DNA from: Bacillota bacterium
GTDB taxonomy: Bacteria > Bacillota > Clostridia > Peptostreptococcales > Anaerovoracaceae
NCBI GenBank assembly: GCA_016284575.1
Contig: JAEEPD010000180.1
Span: 1-5,418, forward strand
Direction of reading: 5' to 3'
DNA: 5,418 nt
Position numbers and translations under genes: made by a program. Positions 1-5,418 of this stretch are shown one piece after another (the stretch's first letter is position 1; every line of letters starts with the position of its first letter). Under the pieces are notes generated by a model. It was not told the DNA's origin. It worked only from the letters and a program-made list of their open reading frames with translations, and did no database searches.

Positions 1-43
1 TTTTTACCAACACGTTTTGTCCTATATCTCTGATATGAAGAAT

Positions 44-80
44 AAGAAAAACGGGCAGCCGACGCTGTCCCGTTTTTCTT
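44..80. terminator. Bidirectional rho-independent terminator after the ECF S-component gene
   Basis: The arms at 44-55 and 69-80 pair over 12 bases, and CAGC/GCTG at 56-59 and 64-67 extend the stem with one bulged T at 68. The loop is CGAC at 60-63. Read on the minus strand, the stem ends in a T-rich run, 28 bases after the TAG of the S-component gene, so it should end the kinase/S-component transcript. Read on the plus strand it also ends in T-rich sequence, so it could serve a convergent gene arriving from the left. In 1-43 all three plus frames are open at the window edge. Two stop at 31-33 and 36-38, and the third runs through the hairpin to 89-91. No gene end can be assigned there. Confidence 0.85.
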
Positions 81-108
81 TTGGAGAATAAATAAAGTGG
101 GTCATTTG

Positions 109-696
109 CTATTTCTTACTGCCCCAGGTGAGCATGTTTGCCTTCTTCAGGGCGGTGTAGATCGCCGGCCACACGGCTGTCACTATAATTGTCGATATTA
201 TGGTGTTCACCAGAGTGGCAAGAGATCCGATCTTTGCTATAGTTGCCGCCATGTCCTGTGGAAGTCCGAAGATATAGGTCTTGTAGAAGTATCCGAAGAG
301 GGGATCGAGGACAACATTGCAGCCAAGGGCTACAGCTGCGGCTGCAAGAGCAACCTTGGCCTGGTCCTTTGCATTCGTTTTGCTTTCCTTGTGCATGACC
401 TTGGATGCAATAAAGCCTGCTATAAGGCCCATGACGAGCTTAAGTATGAAGGTCTTGGGGGCGGAGGTGACATAGCCCGAGGTCAGGTCTGCGATGGTAA
501 GTCCGATAGCCCCGGCCACGCCTCCCATGGGTCCTCCCACAAGCAGGGCACCTATGACCACAAAGGTATTTCCAAGGTGCAGAGCCGTCCTTTCGGTGCC
601 CACGGGTATATCTATCCTCAGCACCTGAAAGCCTATATAGGCAAGAGCCGCTATAAGCGCGCACTGTACGAGCCTCATAAGTCTGTCGTTCTTCAT
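109..696 (-). CDS. ECF transporter S component, probable vitamin B6 (pyridoxine/pyridoxal) uptake
   Basis: This 195-residue, very hydrophobic membrane protein has the make-up of a substrate-binding S component of energy-coupling factor transporters. Hydrophobic segments lie near residues 8-28, 43-69, 81-100, 112-137 and 155-183. A family-typical run of HLGN (40-43), GP-GG-AGAIG (55-65), AD-TSGY (69-75) and AP-TFILK (79-86) resembles the ECF S family that contains riboflavin-like and predicted pyridoxine (PdxU-type) members. The start is the ATG at 696, because AAGGAGG lies 8 bases upstream. An in-frame ATG at 753 would fall inside the kinase gene and lacks such support. It lies 16 bases after the kinase stop in the same transcript and next to a MocR regulator, and the B6 assignment rests on that context. 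No ATPase or T component is in the window, as expected for a group II S component that shares an EcfAAT module encoded elsewhere. Riboflavin or another vitamin remains possible. Confidence 0.85.
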   Translation of the reverse strand: MKNDRLMRLVQCALIAALAYIGFQVLRIDIPVGTERTALHLGNTFVVIGALLVGGPMGGVAGAIGLTIADLTSGYVTSAPKTFILKLVMGLIAGFIASKVMHKESKTNAKDQAKVALAAAAVALGCNVVLDPLFGYFYKTYIFGLPQDMAATIAKIGSLATLVNTIISTIIVTAVWPAIYTALKKANMLTWGSKK

Positions 697-712
697 GATA
701 TTTGCCTCCTTT

Positions 713-1543
713 TTATTCAAGCATCCTTCCAAGGGCCGGAAGGGCAGCCTCAAAGGCTACTCCGAACCTTGGATCCTGTGCATTTTTAACTGTTTCTTCG
801 ATGGTCAGGGCTGTAAAGTCCGATGCTATCTTAAGAGCCTGAGCTCGTTCCTTTCCAAGGACGAAGGCTCCTGCCAGCACGCTGGAGAACACGTCGCCGG
901 TGCCGTGGTAGGACGCTGGCACCTTGTCGTTCTGATAGGAGAAGAATTCCCCGGCTGCGCTGTCATAGCCCATGGCGCCTATCTTTCCTGCGGACAGGGA
1001 CACTCCTGTGATGACCGGCTGCCTGGTGCCCATGGCTGCCAGGCGCAGCAGCATCTCCTTTATGTAATCCTCCGTGTATTCTTCTTTATAGGGAAGGCCT
1101 GTGAAGCTGGCAGCCTCGGTGATGTTCGGCACGCAGATGTCCGCGATGCTGCAAAGGGACGCGTTCTTTTTTGCGTAGCTTTCGGTGATGGCGGAATAAA
1201 GCCTGCCGTGGTCGCCCATGACCGGATCTATGAAGATCAGCGTGTCATCGCCCTTAAACCTTTCAACGATCTCTGTAACTGTGTCTATTTCCTCCTCCGT
1301 GCCCAGATAGCCGGTGTAAATGGCATCAAAGCCTATGCCTTCCTTTGCCCAGTGCTCTGTTATGGGCTTCAGCTGATCCGAAATGTCCTTAAAGGTGAAG
1401 CCCTTGAACATGGTGTGGGTGCTGAGGACCGCAGTCGGAAGTATGGCGGTCTCTATGCCCATGGCTGAAAGTATGGGAAGCGCTATGGTGAGCGAGCATT
1501 TGCCGAAGCAGGAGATATCCTGGATAGTTAAGATTCGTTTCAA
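713..1543 (-). CDS. pdxY: Pyridoxal/pyridoxamine kinase (vitamin B6 kinase, ribokinase superfamily), TTG start
   Basis: This cytosolic enzyme phosphorylates the 5'-hydroxyl of pyridoxal, pyridoxamine or pyridoxine with ATP in the B6 salvage pathway. The 276-residue product has the family's usual length and motifs: an N-terminal strand ending in QDISCFGKCSLT (8-19), PTAVLSTHT (36-44), DPVMGD-G-LY (106-116), VPN-TEA (138-144), and the GTGD anion-hole motif with catalytic Asp217. The start is TTG at 1543, preceded by GGAGG with a 5-base spacer. It gives the N-terminus (M)KRILTIQD, as expected for this family. The frame stays open further upstream but overlaps the divergent regulator and lacks family-like sequence. 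The ECF S-component gene follows in the same unit. The symbol follows the common label for this family; pdxK-type specificity cannot be excluded from sequence. Confidence 0.93.
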   Translation of the reverse strand: MKRILTIQDISCFGKCSLTIALPILSAMGIETAILPTAVLSTHTMFKGFTFKDISDQLKPITEHWAKEGIGFDAIYTGYLGTEEEIDTVTEIVERFKGDDTLIFIDPVMGDHGRLYSAITESYAKKNASLCSIADICVPNITEAASFTGLPYKEEYTEDYIKEMLLRLAAMGTRQPVITGVSLSAGKIGAMGYDSAAGEFFSYQNDKVPASYHGTGDVFSSVLAGAFVLGKERAQALKIASDFTALTIEETVKNAQDPRFGVAFEAALPALGRMLE

Positions 1544-1548
1544 TTGGT

Positions 1549-1553
1549 CCTCC
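1549..1553 (-). promoter_or_regulatory. Ribosome binding site that fixes the kinase TTG start
   Basis: On the minus strand GGAGG sits 5 bases before TTG at 1543. There is no in-frame ATG close by. The nearest ATGs upstream (about 1564 and 1589) lie in another frame, so this site is the main evidence for the non-ATG start. Confidence 0.75.
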
Positions 1554-1582
1554 AAAGAGCCGCATTTTATGCAGCCCCAATA

Positions 1583-1611
1583 TTGACATTTTTGTTTTAC
1601 AATAATATTAT
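1583..1611 (+). promoter_or_regulatory. Sigma-A-type promoter for the MocR-family regulator
   Basis: A perfect TTGACA -35 box (1583-1588) is followed after 17 bases by TATTAT (1606-1611). Transcription would start near 1618, giving a leader of about 80 bases before the regulator's ATG. The -35 overlaps an 8-bp palindrome CAATATTG (1578-1585), and the -10 lies in a 10-bp palindrome ATAATATTAT (1602-1611). The operator-like repeats lie just downstream, in the transcribed leader, where a bound protein could block this promoter. Confidence 0.75.
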
Positions 1612-1630
1612 AAACTAAATTGGCATTATA
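1607..1630 (-). promoter_or_regulatory. Candidate -10 elements for the kinase/S-component operon
   Basis: The minus strand carries two TATAAT hexamers, at 1607-1612 and 1625-1630. Neither has a convincing -35 box at 15-19 bases, which would fit a promoter that needs an activator. The first overlaps the -10 of the opposing regulator promoter, so the two could compete for polymerase. Which one is used, if either, is not decided by the sequence. Confidence 0.4.
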
Positions 1631-1667
1631 AATATCGCCAGAATGATTATTATTGATAAGGCCAGAA
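1620..1667. promoter_or_regulatory. Candidate MocR operator: two direct repeats and one inverted element
   Basis: GCCAGAA occurs at 1637-1643 and again at 1661-1667, 24 bp apart start to start. The inverted core TTGGC lies at 1620-1624. The segment 1621-1640 is also an imperfect dyad, TGGC (N2) TAT (N2) ATA (N2) GCCA, centred near 1630. The array lies between the start of the plus-strand regulator transcript and its start codon, and upstream of the nearer minus-strand -10 candidate. MocR regulators such as GabR and PdxR are known to bind spaced direct repeats in such divergent gaps. Assigning this array to the regulator is inference. Confidence 0.45.
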
Positions 1668-1696
1668 GAGCAGCTTCGGCTCCGGAGGATAAACCT

Positions 1697-3124
1697 ATGC
1701 TTACCTACATACTCGACAAGAAAAAGGGCAGCCCCCTGTATCTTCAGCTCTACGACTGCATACGCAAGGATATACTTCAAGGCCGTATAGAAGGGGGAGA
1801 GAGGCTTCCCTCCAAGCGCTCCCTTGCCGAGCATCTTGGCATCAGCAAGATAAGCGTCGAGGCTGCCTATGCCCAGCTGCTTTCGGAGGGCTACATCATA
1901 TCCAGGGAGCGCTCGGGCTATTTTGCTGTGAGCCTGGAGCAGCTGCCCGAGGCTTTTGAAAAGGCCGAGGGCATAGAAGCGGCGAAGGAGGCGGCTTCTG
2001 AACCCGGCGCTGAAGACGCGGACCAGGCTCCGGATGCTTCAAAGCCCGGCAGCACCATTCCCTCTGCAGAGCTTTTCCCTTTTTCCGTTTGGACAAGGCT
2101 TATGAGAAGCGTGATTCTGGATAACCCCGACATGATACTGGAAAGGGTACCTGCAGGAGGTCAGCCTGAGCTTAAAAGGGCCATCGCAAGCCAGATCTAC
2201 AGGGAACGGGGCATGAAGATCTCCCCGGAACAGATCATCATCGGCGCAGGAAATGAGTACTTTTACAGCCTGCTGGTGCAGTACCTTGGGCGGGACCGCA
2301 CTTTTGCCATAGAAAACCCCCTTCACAGAAAGATAGACAGGATATATTCCCTTTCCGGCGCGGGGCTGGCAGCCATAGAAATGGATGAGCAGGGCATGAG
2401 GGTAGACGGGCTTGAGGAAAGCGGGGCATCTGTGGCTCACATAACCCCGTCTCACCACTATCCCACAGGCATAGTCATGCCTATCACAAGGCGGCGGGAG
2501 ATACTGCGCTGGCTGAGCGAGGATCCGGACCGCTACCTTATCGAGGACGAATACGATTCTGAATTCAGCTCAGCCGGGAGACCTGTCCCCAGCATGCAGA
2601 GCCTTGACAGCAGCGGACGGGTCATCTTCATGAACAGCTTCTCAAAAACCATCTCCCCGGCCTTCAGGATAAGCTACATGGTGCTGCCCTACGGCCTTCT
2701 TTCCTCCTGGCAGGAGAGGATGGGCTTTTACAGCTGCGCAGTGCCCTCCTTTGACCAGCTGACCCTGGCCCGCTTCATATCCGACGGCTACTACGAGAGG
2801 CACCTGAGGCGCATGAAAAAGCACTACAGGCAGCTCAGACAGGAGCTGGCAGAGGAGCTTCAGAGCCCTGAATTTGAAGGGAAACTGGAGCTGCGTCAGT
2901 CGGATTCGGGCCTTCACTTCCTCCTGGGCTTTAAGGGCGGAAGGGACTGCTCGGGGGAGGCTCTTCGGACCGGACTTAAGCGCTGCGGCCTTGAGCTTCC
3001 GCTGCTTTCAGACTATTATGTTGGTAAGATCCCGGCCCATGCCGACCGCTTCTGCATCGTTCAGTATTCGGATATTTCGCCTGCTGCGCTGCTTCAGGGT
3101 CTGCGGCTGTTTTTTGACCTTTAA
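1697..3124 (+). CDS. MocR/PdxR-type transcriptional regulator (GntR winged helix fused to PLP-binding aminotransferase domain)
   Basis: This 475-residue protein has a GntR-type winged helix at about 12-76, with LPSKRSLAEHLGIS (37-50) leading into the recognition helix. An acidic, Ala-rich linker follows at about 78-126, then a fold-type I aminotransferase domain from 127 to the end. The PLP site is conserved: Asp284 and Tyr286 in the IEDEYDSEF motif, and Schiff-base Lys317 in SFSKT, with the 33-residue Asp-Lys spacing known from GabR (Asp279/Lys312). Such proteins bind DNA as head-to-tail dimers and respond to PLP or a PLP-amino acid adduct. The start at 1697 has GGAGG 8 bases upstream. An in-frame ATG at 1643 has no such site and would add 18 residues unlike the family. 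It is divergent from a B6 kinase, much like PtsJ next to pdxK in Salmonella, so control of B6 salvage is the likely role. Whether it activates or represses is unknown. A true aminotransferase is unlikely given the DNA-binding domain. Confidence 0.92.
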   Translation: MLTYILDKKKGSPLYLQLYDCIRKDILQGRIEGGERLPSKRSLAEHLGISKISVEAAYAQLLSEGYIISRERSGYFAVSLEQLPEAFEKAEGIEAAKEAASEPGAEDADQAPDASKPGSTIPSAELFPFSVWTRLMRSVILDNPDMILERVPAGGQPELKRAIASQIYRERGMKISPEQIIIGAGNEYFYSLLVQYLGRDRTFAIENPLHRKIDRIYSLSGAGLAAIEMDEQGMRVDGLEESGASVAHITPSHHYPTGIVMPITRRREILRWLSEDPDRYLIEDEYDSEFSSAGRPVPSMQSLDSSGRVIFMNSFSKTISPAFRISYMVLPYGLLSSWQERMGFYSCAVPSFDQLTLARFISDGYYERHLRRMKKHYRQLRQELAEELQSPEFEGKLELRQSDSGLHFLLGFKGGRDCSGEALRTGLKRCGLELPLLSDYYVGKIPAHADRFCIVQYSDISPAALLQGLRLFFDL

Positions 3125-3138
3125 GTAGCTGTTTTTTG
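3106..3138. repeat. Short direct repeat GCTGTTTTTTG flanking the regulator stop codon
   Basis: The 11-base word GCTGTTTTTTG occurs at 3106-3116, inside the last codons of the regulator, and again at 3128-3138, just after its TAA. The copies are 22 bp apart. The sequence is low in complexity and may be chance or a small slippage duplication; no function is evident. Confidence 0.5.
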
Positions 3139-3156
3139 CGGCCAGACGCCGGTTTT
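3139..3156 (+). terminator. Weak possible terminator after the regulator gene
   Basis: CGGC (3139-3142) can pair with GCCG (3148-3151) around a CAGAC loop, followed by GTTTT. The stem has only 4 base pairs and the T run is short, so termination would be poor at best. Some regulator transcripts may read through into the ABC transporter genes. I saw no stronger hairpin in the gap 3125-3208. Confidence 0.2.
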
Positions 3157-3170
3157 CCCATTTAATTCAC

Positions 3171-3199
3171 TTGATTAAAGCAACTCGATACTGTATAAT
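3171..3199 (+). promoter_or_regulatory. Sigma-A-type promoter for the ABC transporter pair
   Basis: TTGATT (3171-3176) and a perfect TATAAT (3194-3199) are separated by 17 bases. Transcription should start close to 3206. This gives the ABC genes their own promoter, separate from the regulator upstream. It leaves only about 27 bases of leader before the ATG at 3233 and almost none before the ATG at 3209. Confidence 0.75.
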
Positions 3200-3232
3200 C
3201 CCTATGATATGCCACAGGGCATTCTTTTTGAC

Positions 3233-5083
3233 ATGGAGAAAAAAACAGAAACTAAGACAAAACGTAATTACGGACTTGTATGGACCTTCCTGAAGGGCAG
3301 CAGAGCTTACTTCCTGTGTGGGGTGCTTTGTGCTGCCATCGGTTCCGTCATGGAGATGATAGACCCTCAGATAATCAAGGCTGCGGTGGACAACGCCATA
3401 GGCGGAAAGCCCAGCAGCTTCCCCGCCTGGGTCAACGCCATGGTGGACAGCGTGGGCGGCTTTGCGTATCTTGGTGAGCACCTGTGGATAATGGCCCTGG
3501 GCCTTCTTGCCGTCACCGTGGTGAAGGTCATCGCCCAGTACGGACAGCGGGTCTTCAACACCAAGGCCTCCGAGACCCTGGTCAAGACCATGAGGGACAC
3601 CCTTTTTGCCCACATAGAGCGCCTGCCCTATAACTGGCACATGAAGAACCATACAGGAGACATTATCCAGCGCTGCACCACGGACGTGGACATGGTCCGC
3701 AGGTTCGTGGCGGAGCAGCTGACCACGCTTCTGAGGATCAGCATCTATCTGATACTGGCCCTGTATTTCATGTTCAGCATGAACTGGAAGCTGGCCCTTA
3801 TTGCGCTTTCTCCCATGCCTTTTATCTTCACATATATCGTCATCTTCAGGAAGAAGATGGAGCAGGGCTTTAAGGTCTGCGATGAGACCGAGGCGGAGGT
3901 GTCTGCCATAGTGCAGGAGAACCTGACCGGCGTTCGCGTGGTCCGTGCCTTCGGGCAGGAGCGCCGCGAGCGGGACAGATTCAACGCTAAAAACAGCGAA
4001 TACACTGACCTGTGGGTCGACATGGGCAAGCTGATGGGGCGCTTCTGGAGCAGCCAGGACGCTTTTGCGGGGCTTCAGATCCTGCTGGTCTTCGTGTTCG
4101 GCGCCATTTTCTGTGTCAACGGCAGGATGACCGCCGGAGACTATATCGCCTTTATCTCCTACAACGCCATGCTGGCCTTCCCCATGATGAGGATAGGCCG
4201 GGTCATTTCCGAGATGAGCAAGGCGGGAGTTTCCATAGACAGGCTCGCGTACATCATGGAATCCGTGGAGGAGCAGGATAAGGCCGGCTCCTGGGACGCT
4301 CCCATGAACGGCGACATAGAATTCGACAATATCAATTTCAGCTACGAGGGCAGCAGCGAGATACTCCACGATGTGGCCTTTAAGATCAAGGCCGGCAGCA
4401 CCCTCGGCGTACTGGGAGGCACCGGAAGCGGCAAGTCCACCCTCATGCTCCTGCTGGACAAGATGTACCTGCTGGAGCCCGGCCAGGGCTGCATACGCAT
4501 AGGCGGTGTGGACATCAACGATATCAGGACCGAGCACCTCAGGAAGAACATCTCCATGGTGCTTCAGGAGCCCTTCCTCTTCTCCAGATCCATAGCTGAA
4601 AACATATCCATAGCCCATCCCGGCATGAAGGAGGAGGCTATAAGAGAGGCTTCAAGAGCCGCCTGCCTGGACGAGACCGTAACCGGCTTTACCAAGGGCT
4701 ACGATACCTTCGTGGGCGAGAGGGGAGTTACCCTTTCCGGCGGGCAGAAGCAGCGCGCTGCCATAGCAAGAGCGCTTACGCTTGATGCGCCCATCATGAT
4801 CTTCGACGATTCTCTTTCGGCTGTGGATACCCAGACCGATGCAAGGATCAGGAAGTCCCTTGAGGAGCGCTTCGGCACCGCAACGATAATAATCATTTCA
4901 CACAGGATCACGACCCTCTCCAAGGCGGACAACATCCTGGTGCTGGATGCCGGCAGGGTGGCCGAGTTCGGGCCTCCCGATGAGCTTAAGCACTCCGGCG
5001 GAATATACCAGAAGATCTACGAGATCCAGTCCGGCAAAGATACGGAGGAGGAAGGAAAGGAGGCTGAAGACGATGGAAGATAA
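3233..5083 (+). CDS. ABC exporter half-transporter, subunit with degenerate ATP site (heterodimeric type IV exporter)
   Basis: This 616-residue protein joins an ABC-exporter membrane domain (about 20-325) to a nucleotide-binding domain (about 355-600). Probable membrane helices lie near 25-45, 84-104, 160-180, 183-205, 275-295 and 300-320. The ATPase motifs are Walker A GGTGSGKST (395-403, Lys401), Q-loop Gln445, signature LSGGQ (501-505), Walker B ending in Asp525, and switch His557. Asp526 stands where catalytic Glu is usual, in DDSLSAVD. This is a hallmark of the degenerate-site subunit of pairs such as TM287/288, BmrCD and LmrCD. The acidic C-terminal tail overlaps the next gene, its likely partner. 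I prefer the ATG at 3233, because the promoter would make the in-frame ATG at 3209 almost leaderless. Neither start has a good ribosome binding site; AGGG lies 13 bases before 3233. The role is probably drug, peptide or lipid export from the cytoplasmic membrane, with substrate unknown. Confidence 0.92.
   Translation: MEKKTETKTKRNYGLVWTFLKGSRAYFLCGVLCAAIGSVMEMIDPQIIKAAVDNAIGGKPSSFPAWVNAMVDSVGGFAYLGEHLWIMALGLLAVTVVKVIAQYGQRVFNTKASETLVKTMRDTLFAHIERLPYNWHMKNHTGDIIQRCTTDVDMVRRFVAEQLTTLLRISIYLILALYFMFSMNWKLALIALSPMPFIFTYIVIFRKKMEQGFKVCDETEAEVSAIVQENLTGVRVVRAFGQERRERDRFNAKNSEYTDLWVDMGKLMGRFWSSQDAFAGLQILLVFVFGAIFCVNGRMTAGDYIAFISYNAMLAFPMMRIGRVISEMSKAGVSIDRLAYIMESVEEQDKAGSWDAPMNGDIEFDNINFSYEGSSEILHDVAFKIKAGSTLGVLGGTGSGKSTLMLLLDKMYLLEPGQGCIRIGGVDINDIRTEHLRKNISMVLQEPFLFSRSIAENISIAHPGMKEEAIREASRAACLDETVTGFTKGYDTFVGERGVTLSGGQKQRAAIARALTLDAPIMIFDDSLSAVDTQTDARIRKSLEERFGTATIIIISHRITTLSKADNILVLDAGRVAEFGPPDELKHSGGIYQKIYEIQSGKDTEEEGKEAEDDGR
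5056..5063 (+). promoter_or_regulatory. Ribosome binding site for the second ABC gene
   Basis: AAAGGAGG lies inside the last codons of the first ABC gene, 9 bases before the ATG at 5073. It is far stronger than anything before the first gene, which suggests efficient independent initiation on the second cistron. It fixes the 11-nt overlap between the two genes. Confidence 0.85.
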
Positions 5084-5418
5084 AAGCGCTTACGACGTTC
5101 ATCTGAAATTCTTCGGACTCCCGAAAATGTGGCCCTATGTAAGAAAATACAAGTGCGACATCATAAAGATGGCGCTGTACAACCTTGCGGTCTGCGGGAT
5201 CATGATCTTAAGGCCTCTGGTCCAGCGCTACGCGCTCAATCATTTCGTGGGTGAGGGTACCCTGGATACTCTCCCCCAGTTTATAGTGCTCTTTATCGCC
5301 GGCATCGCGCTGATGACGTTCTGCAACTACAAGACCATCACGCTTTCCCTCGCGAACGAGATGAGGATCTTGAGAGACCTCAGAGACTCCGCTTTCGAGC
5401 ACCTGCAGACCCTGAGCT
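5073..5418 (+). CDS. ABC exporter half-transporter, partner subunit (partial, cut at window end)
   Basis: The first 115 codons are visible and the frame is still open at the window edge. The product starts MEDKSAYDVHLKFFG. It carries PYVRKYK (21-27), which precedes the first membrane helix in many ABC exporters, then a hydrophobic segment near 29-47 and a second near 69-87. The last visible part, about MRILRDLRDSAFEHLQTLS, matches the first intracellular loop region of the ABC exporter membrane domain. The nucleotide-binding domain lies beyond the window. The gene overlaps the preceding ABC gene by 11 nt, which points to translational coupling and to a heterodimer. By analogy with known pairs, this subunit should carry the intact catalytic Glu, but that cannot be seen here. 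Confidence 0.85.
   Translation, partial: MEDKSAYDVHLKFFGLPKMWPYVRKYKCDIIKMALYNLAVCGIMILRPLVQRYALNHFVGEGTLDTLPQFIVLFIAGIALMTFCNYKTITLSLANEMRILRDLRDSAFEHLQTLS

Noticed and set aside
2..91. Possible end of a plus-strand gene reading through the hairpin at 44-80
   Set aside because: Only 29 codons are visible, they run through a terminator stem, and two other frames also end nearby, so no gene can be assigned.
97..789. Open frame of 230 codons on the plus strand
   Set aside because: It lies antisense to the S-component gene, is rich in Cys, His and Gly without any domain, and has no ribosome binding site.
1643..1696. Longer N-terminus for the regulator (ATG at 1643)
   Set aside because: It has no ribosome binding site, overlaps the operator-like repeats, and adds residues not typical of the family; GGAGG before 1697 is clear.
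1544..1696. Riboswitch in the kinase or regulator leader
   Set aside because: The leaders are short (under about 80 bases), AT-rich, and show no strong nested stems or leader terminator; repeats fit protein binding better.
1544..1834. Upstream extension of the kinase frame to an ATG at 1834
   Set aside because: It would overlap the regulator's coding region and the promoter region, has no kinase-like sequence, and the TTG with GGAGG gives the expected N-terminus.
3167..4618. Open frame of 483 codons on the minus strand
   Set aside because: It is the antisense shadow of the ABC transporter gene. Its His/Gly/Leu-rich sequence matches no family, while the plus strand has all ABC motifs.

Overview
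This 5.4 kb window looks like chromosomal DNA from an anaerobic Bacillota of the Clostridia type. The reasons are strong AGGAGG-type ribosome binding sites, a TTG start, frequent AGG and ATA codons, sigma-A-like TTGACA/TATAAT boxes, and proteins that resemble clostridial families. The genus cannot be read from the sequence. The genes are fairly GC-rich, but the control region near 1580-1660 is sharply AT-rich. I see no mobile element, CRISPR array, tRNA or rRNA.

Left part (about 44-3124): a divergent locus that looks like vitamin B6 salvage. On the minus strand, a pyridoxal/pyridoxamine kinase with a TTG start (713-1543) is followed after 16 nt by an S component of an ECF vitamin transporter (109-696). 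A hairpin at 44-80 closes this two-gene unit. Facing away on the plus strand is a MocR/PdxR-type regulator (1697-3124), a winged helix fused to a PLP-binding aminotransferase-fold domain. The 153-bp gap between kinase and regulator holds a good plus-strand promoter, -10-like boxes on the minus strand, and a cluster of GCCA/TGGC elements that could be the regulator's operator. The inferred logic is that the S component imports a B6 vitamer, the kinase phosphorylates and traps it, and the regulator senses PLP and adjusts supply.

Right part (about 3171-5418): a second plus-strand unit with its own promoter. It encodes a half-size ABC exporter (3233-5083) with a complete nucleotide-binding domain, except that Asp replaces the catalytic Glu after Walker B. 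A second ABC half-transporter (5073 onward, cut by the window end) overlaps it by 11 nt. Together they look like an asymmetric heterodimeric type IV exporter of the BmrCD/LmrCD/TM287-288 kind. Its substrate cannot be told from sequence.

No clearly new system is visible. The most useful leads are the B6 assignment of the S component, the operator-like array between the divergent genes, and the altered ligand-site residues in the regulator.
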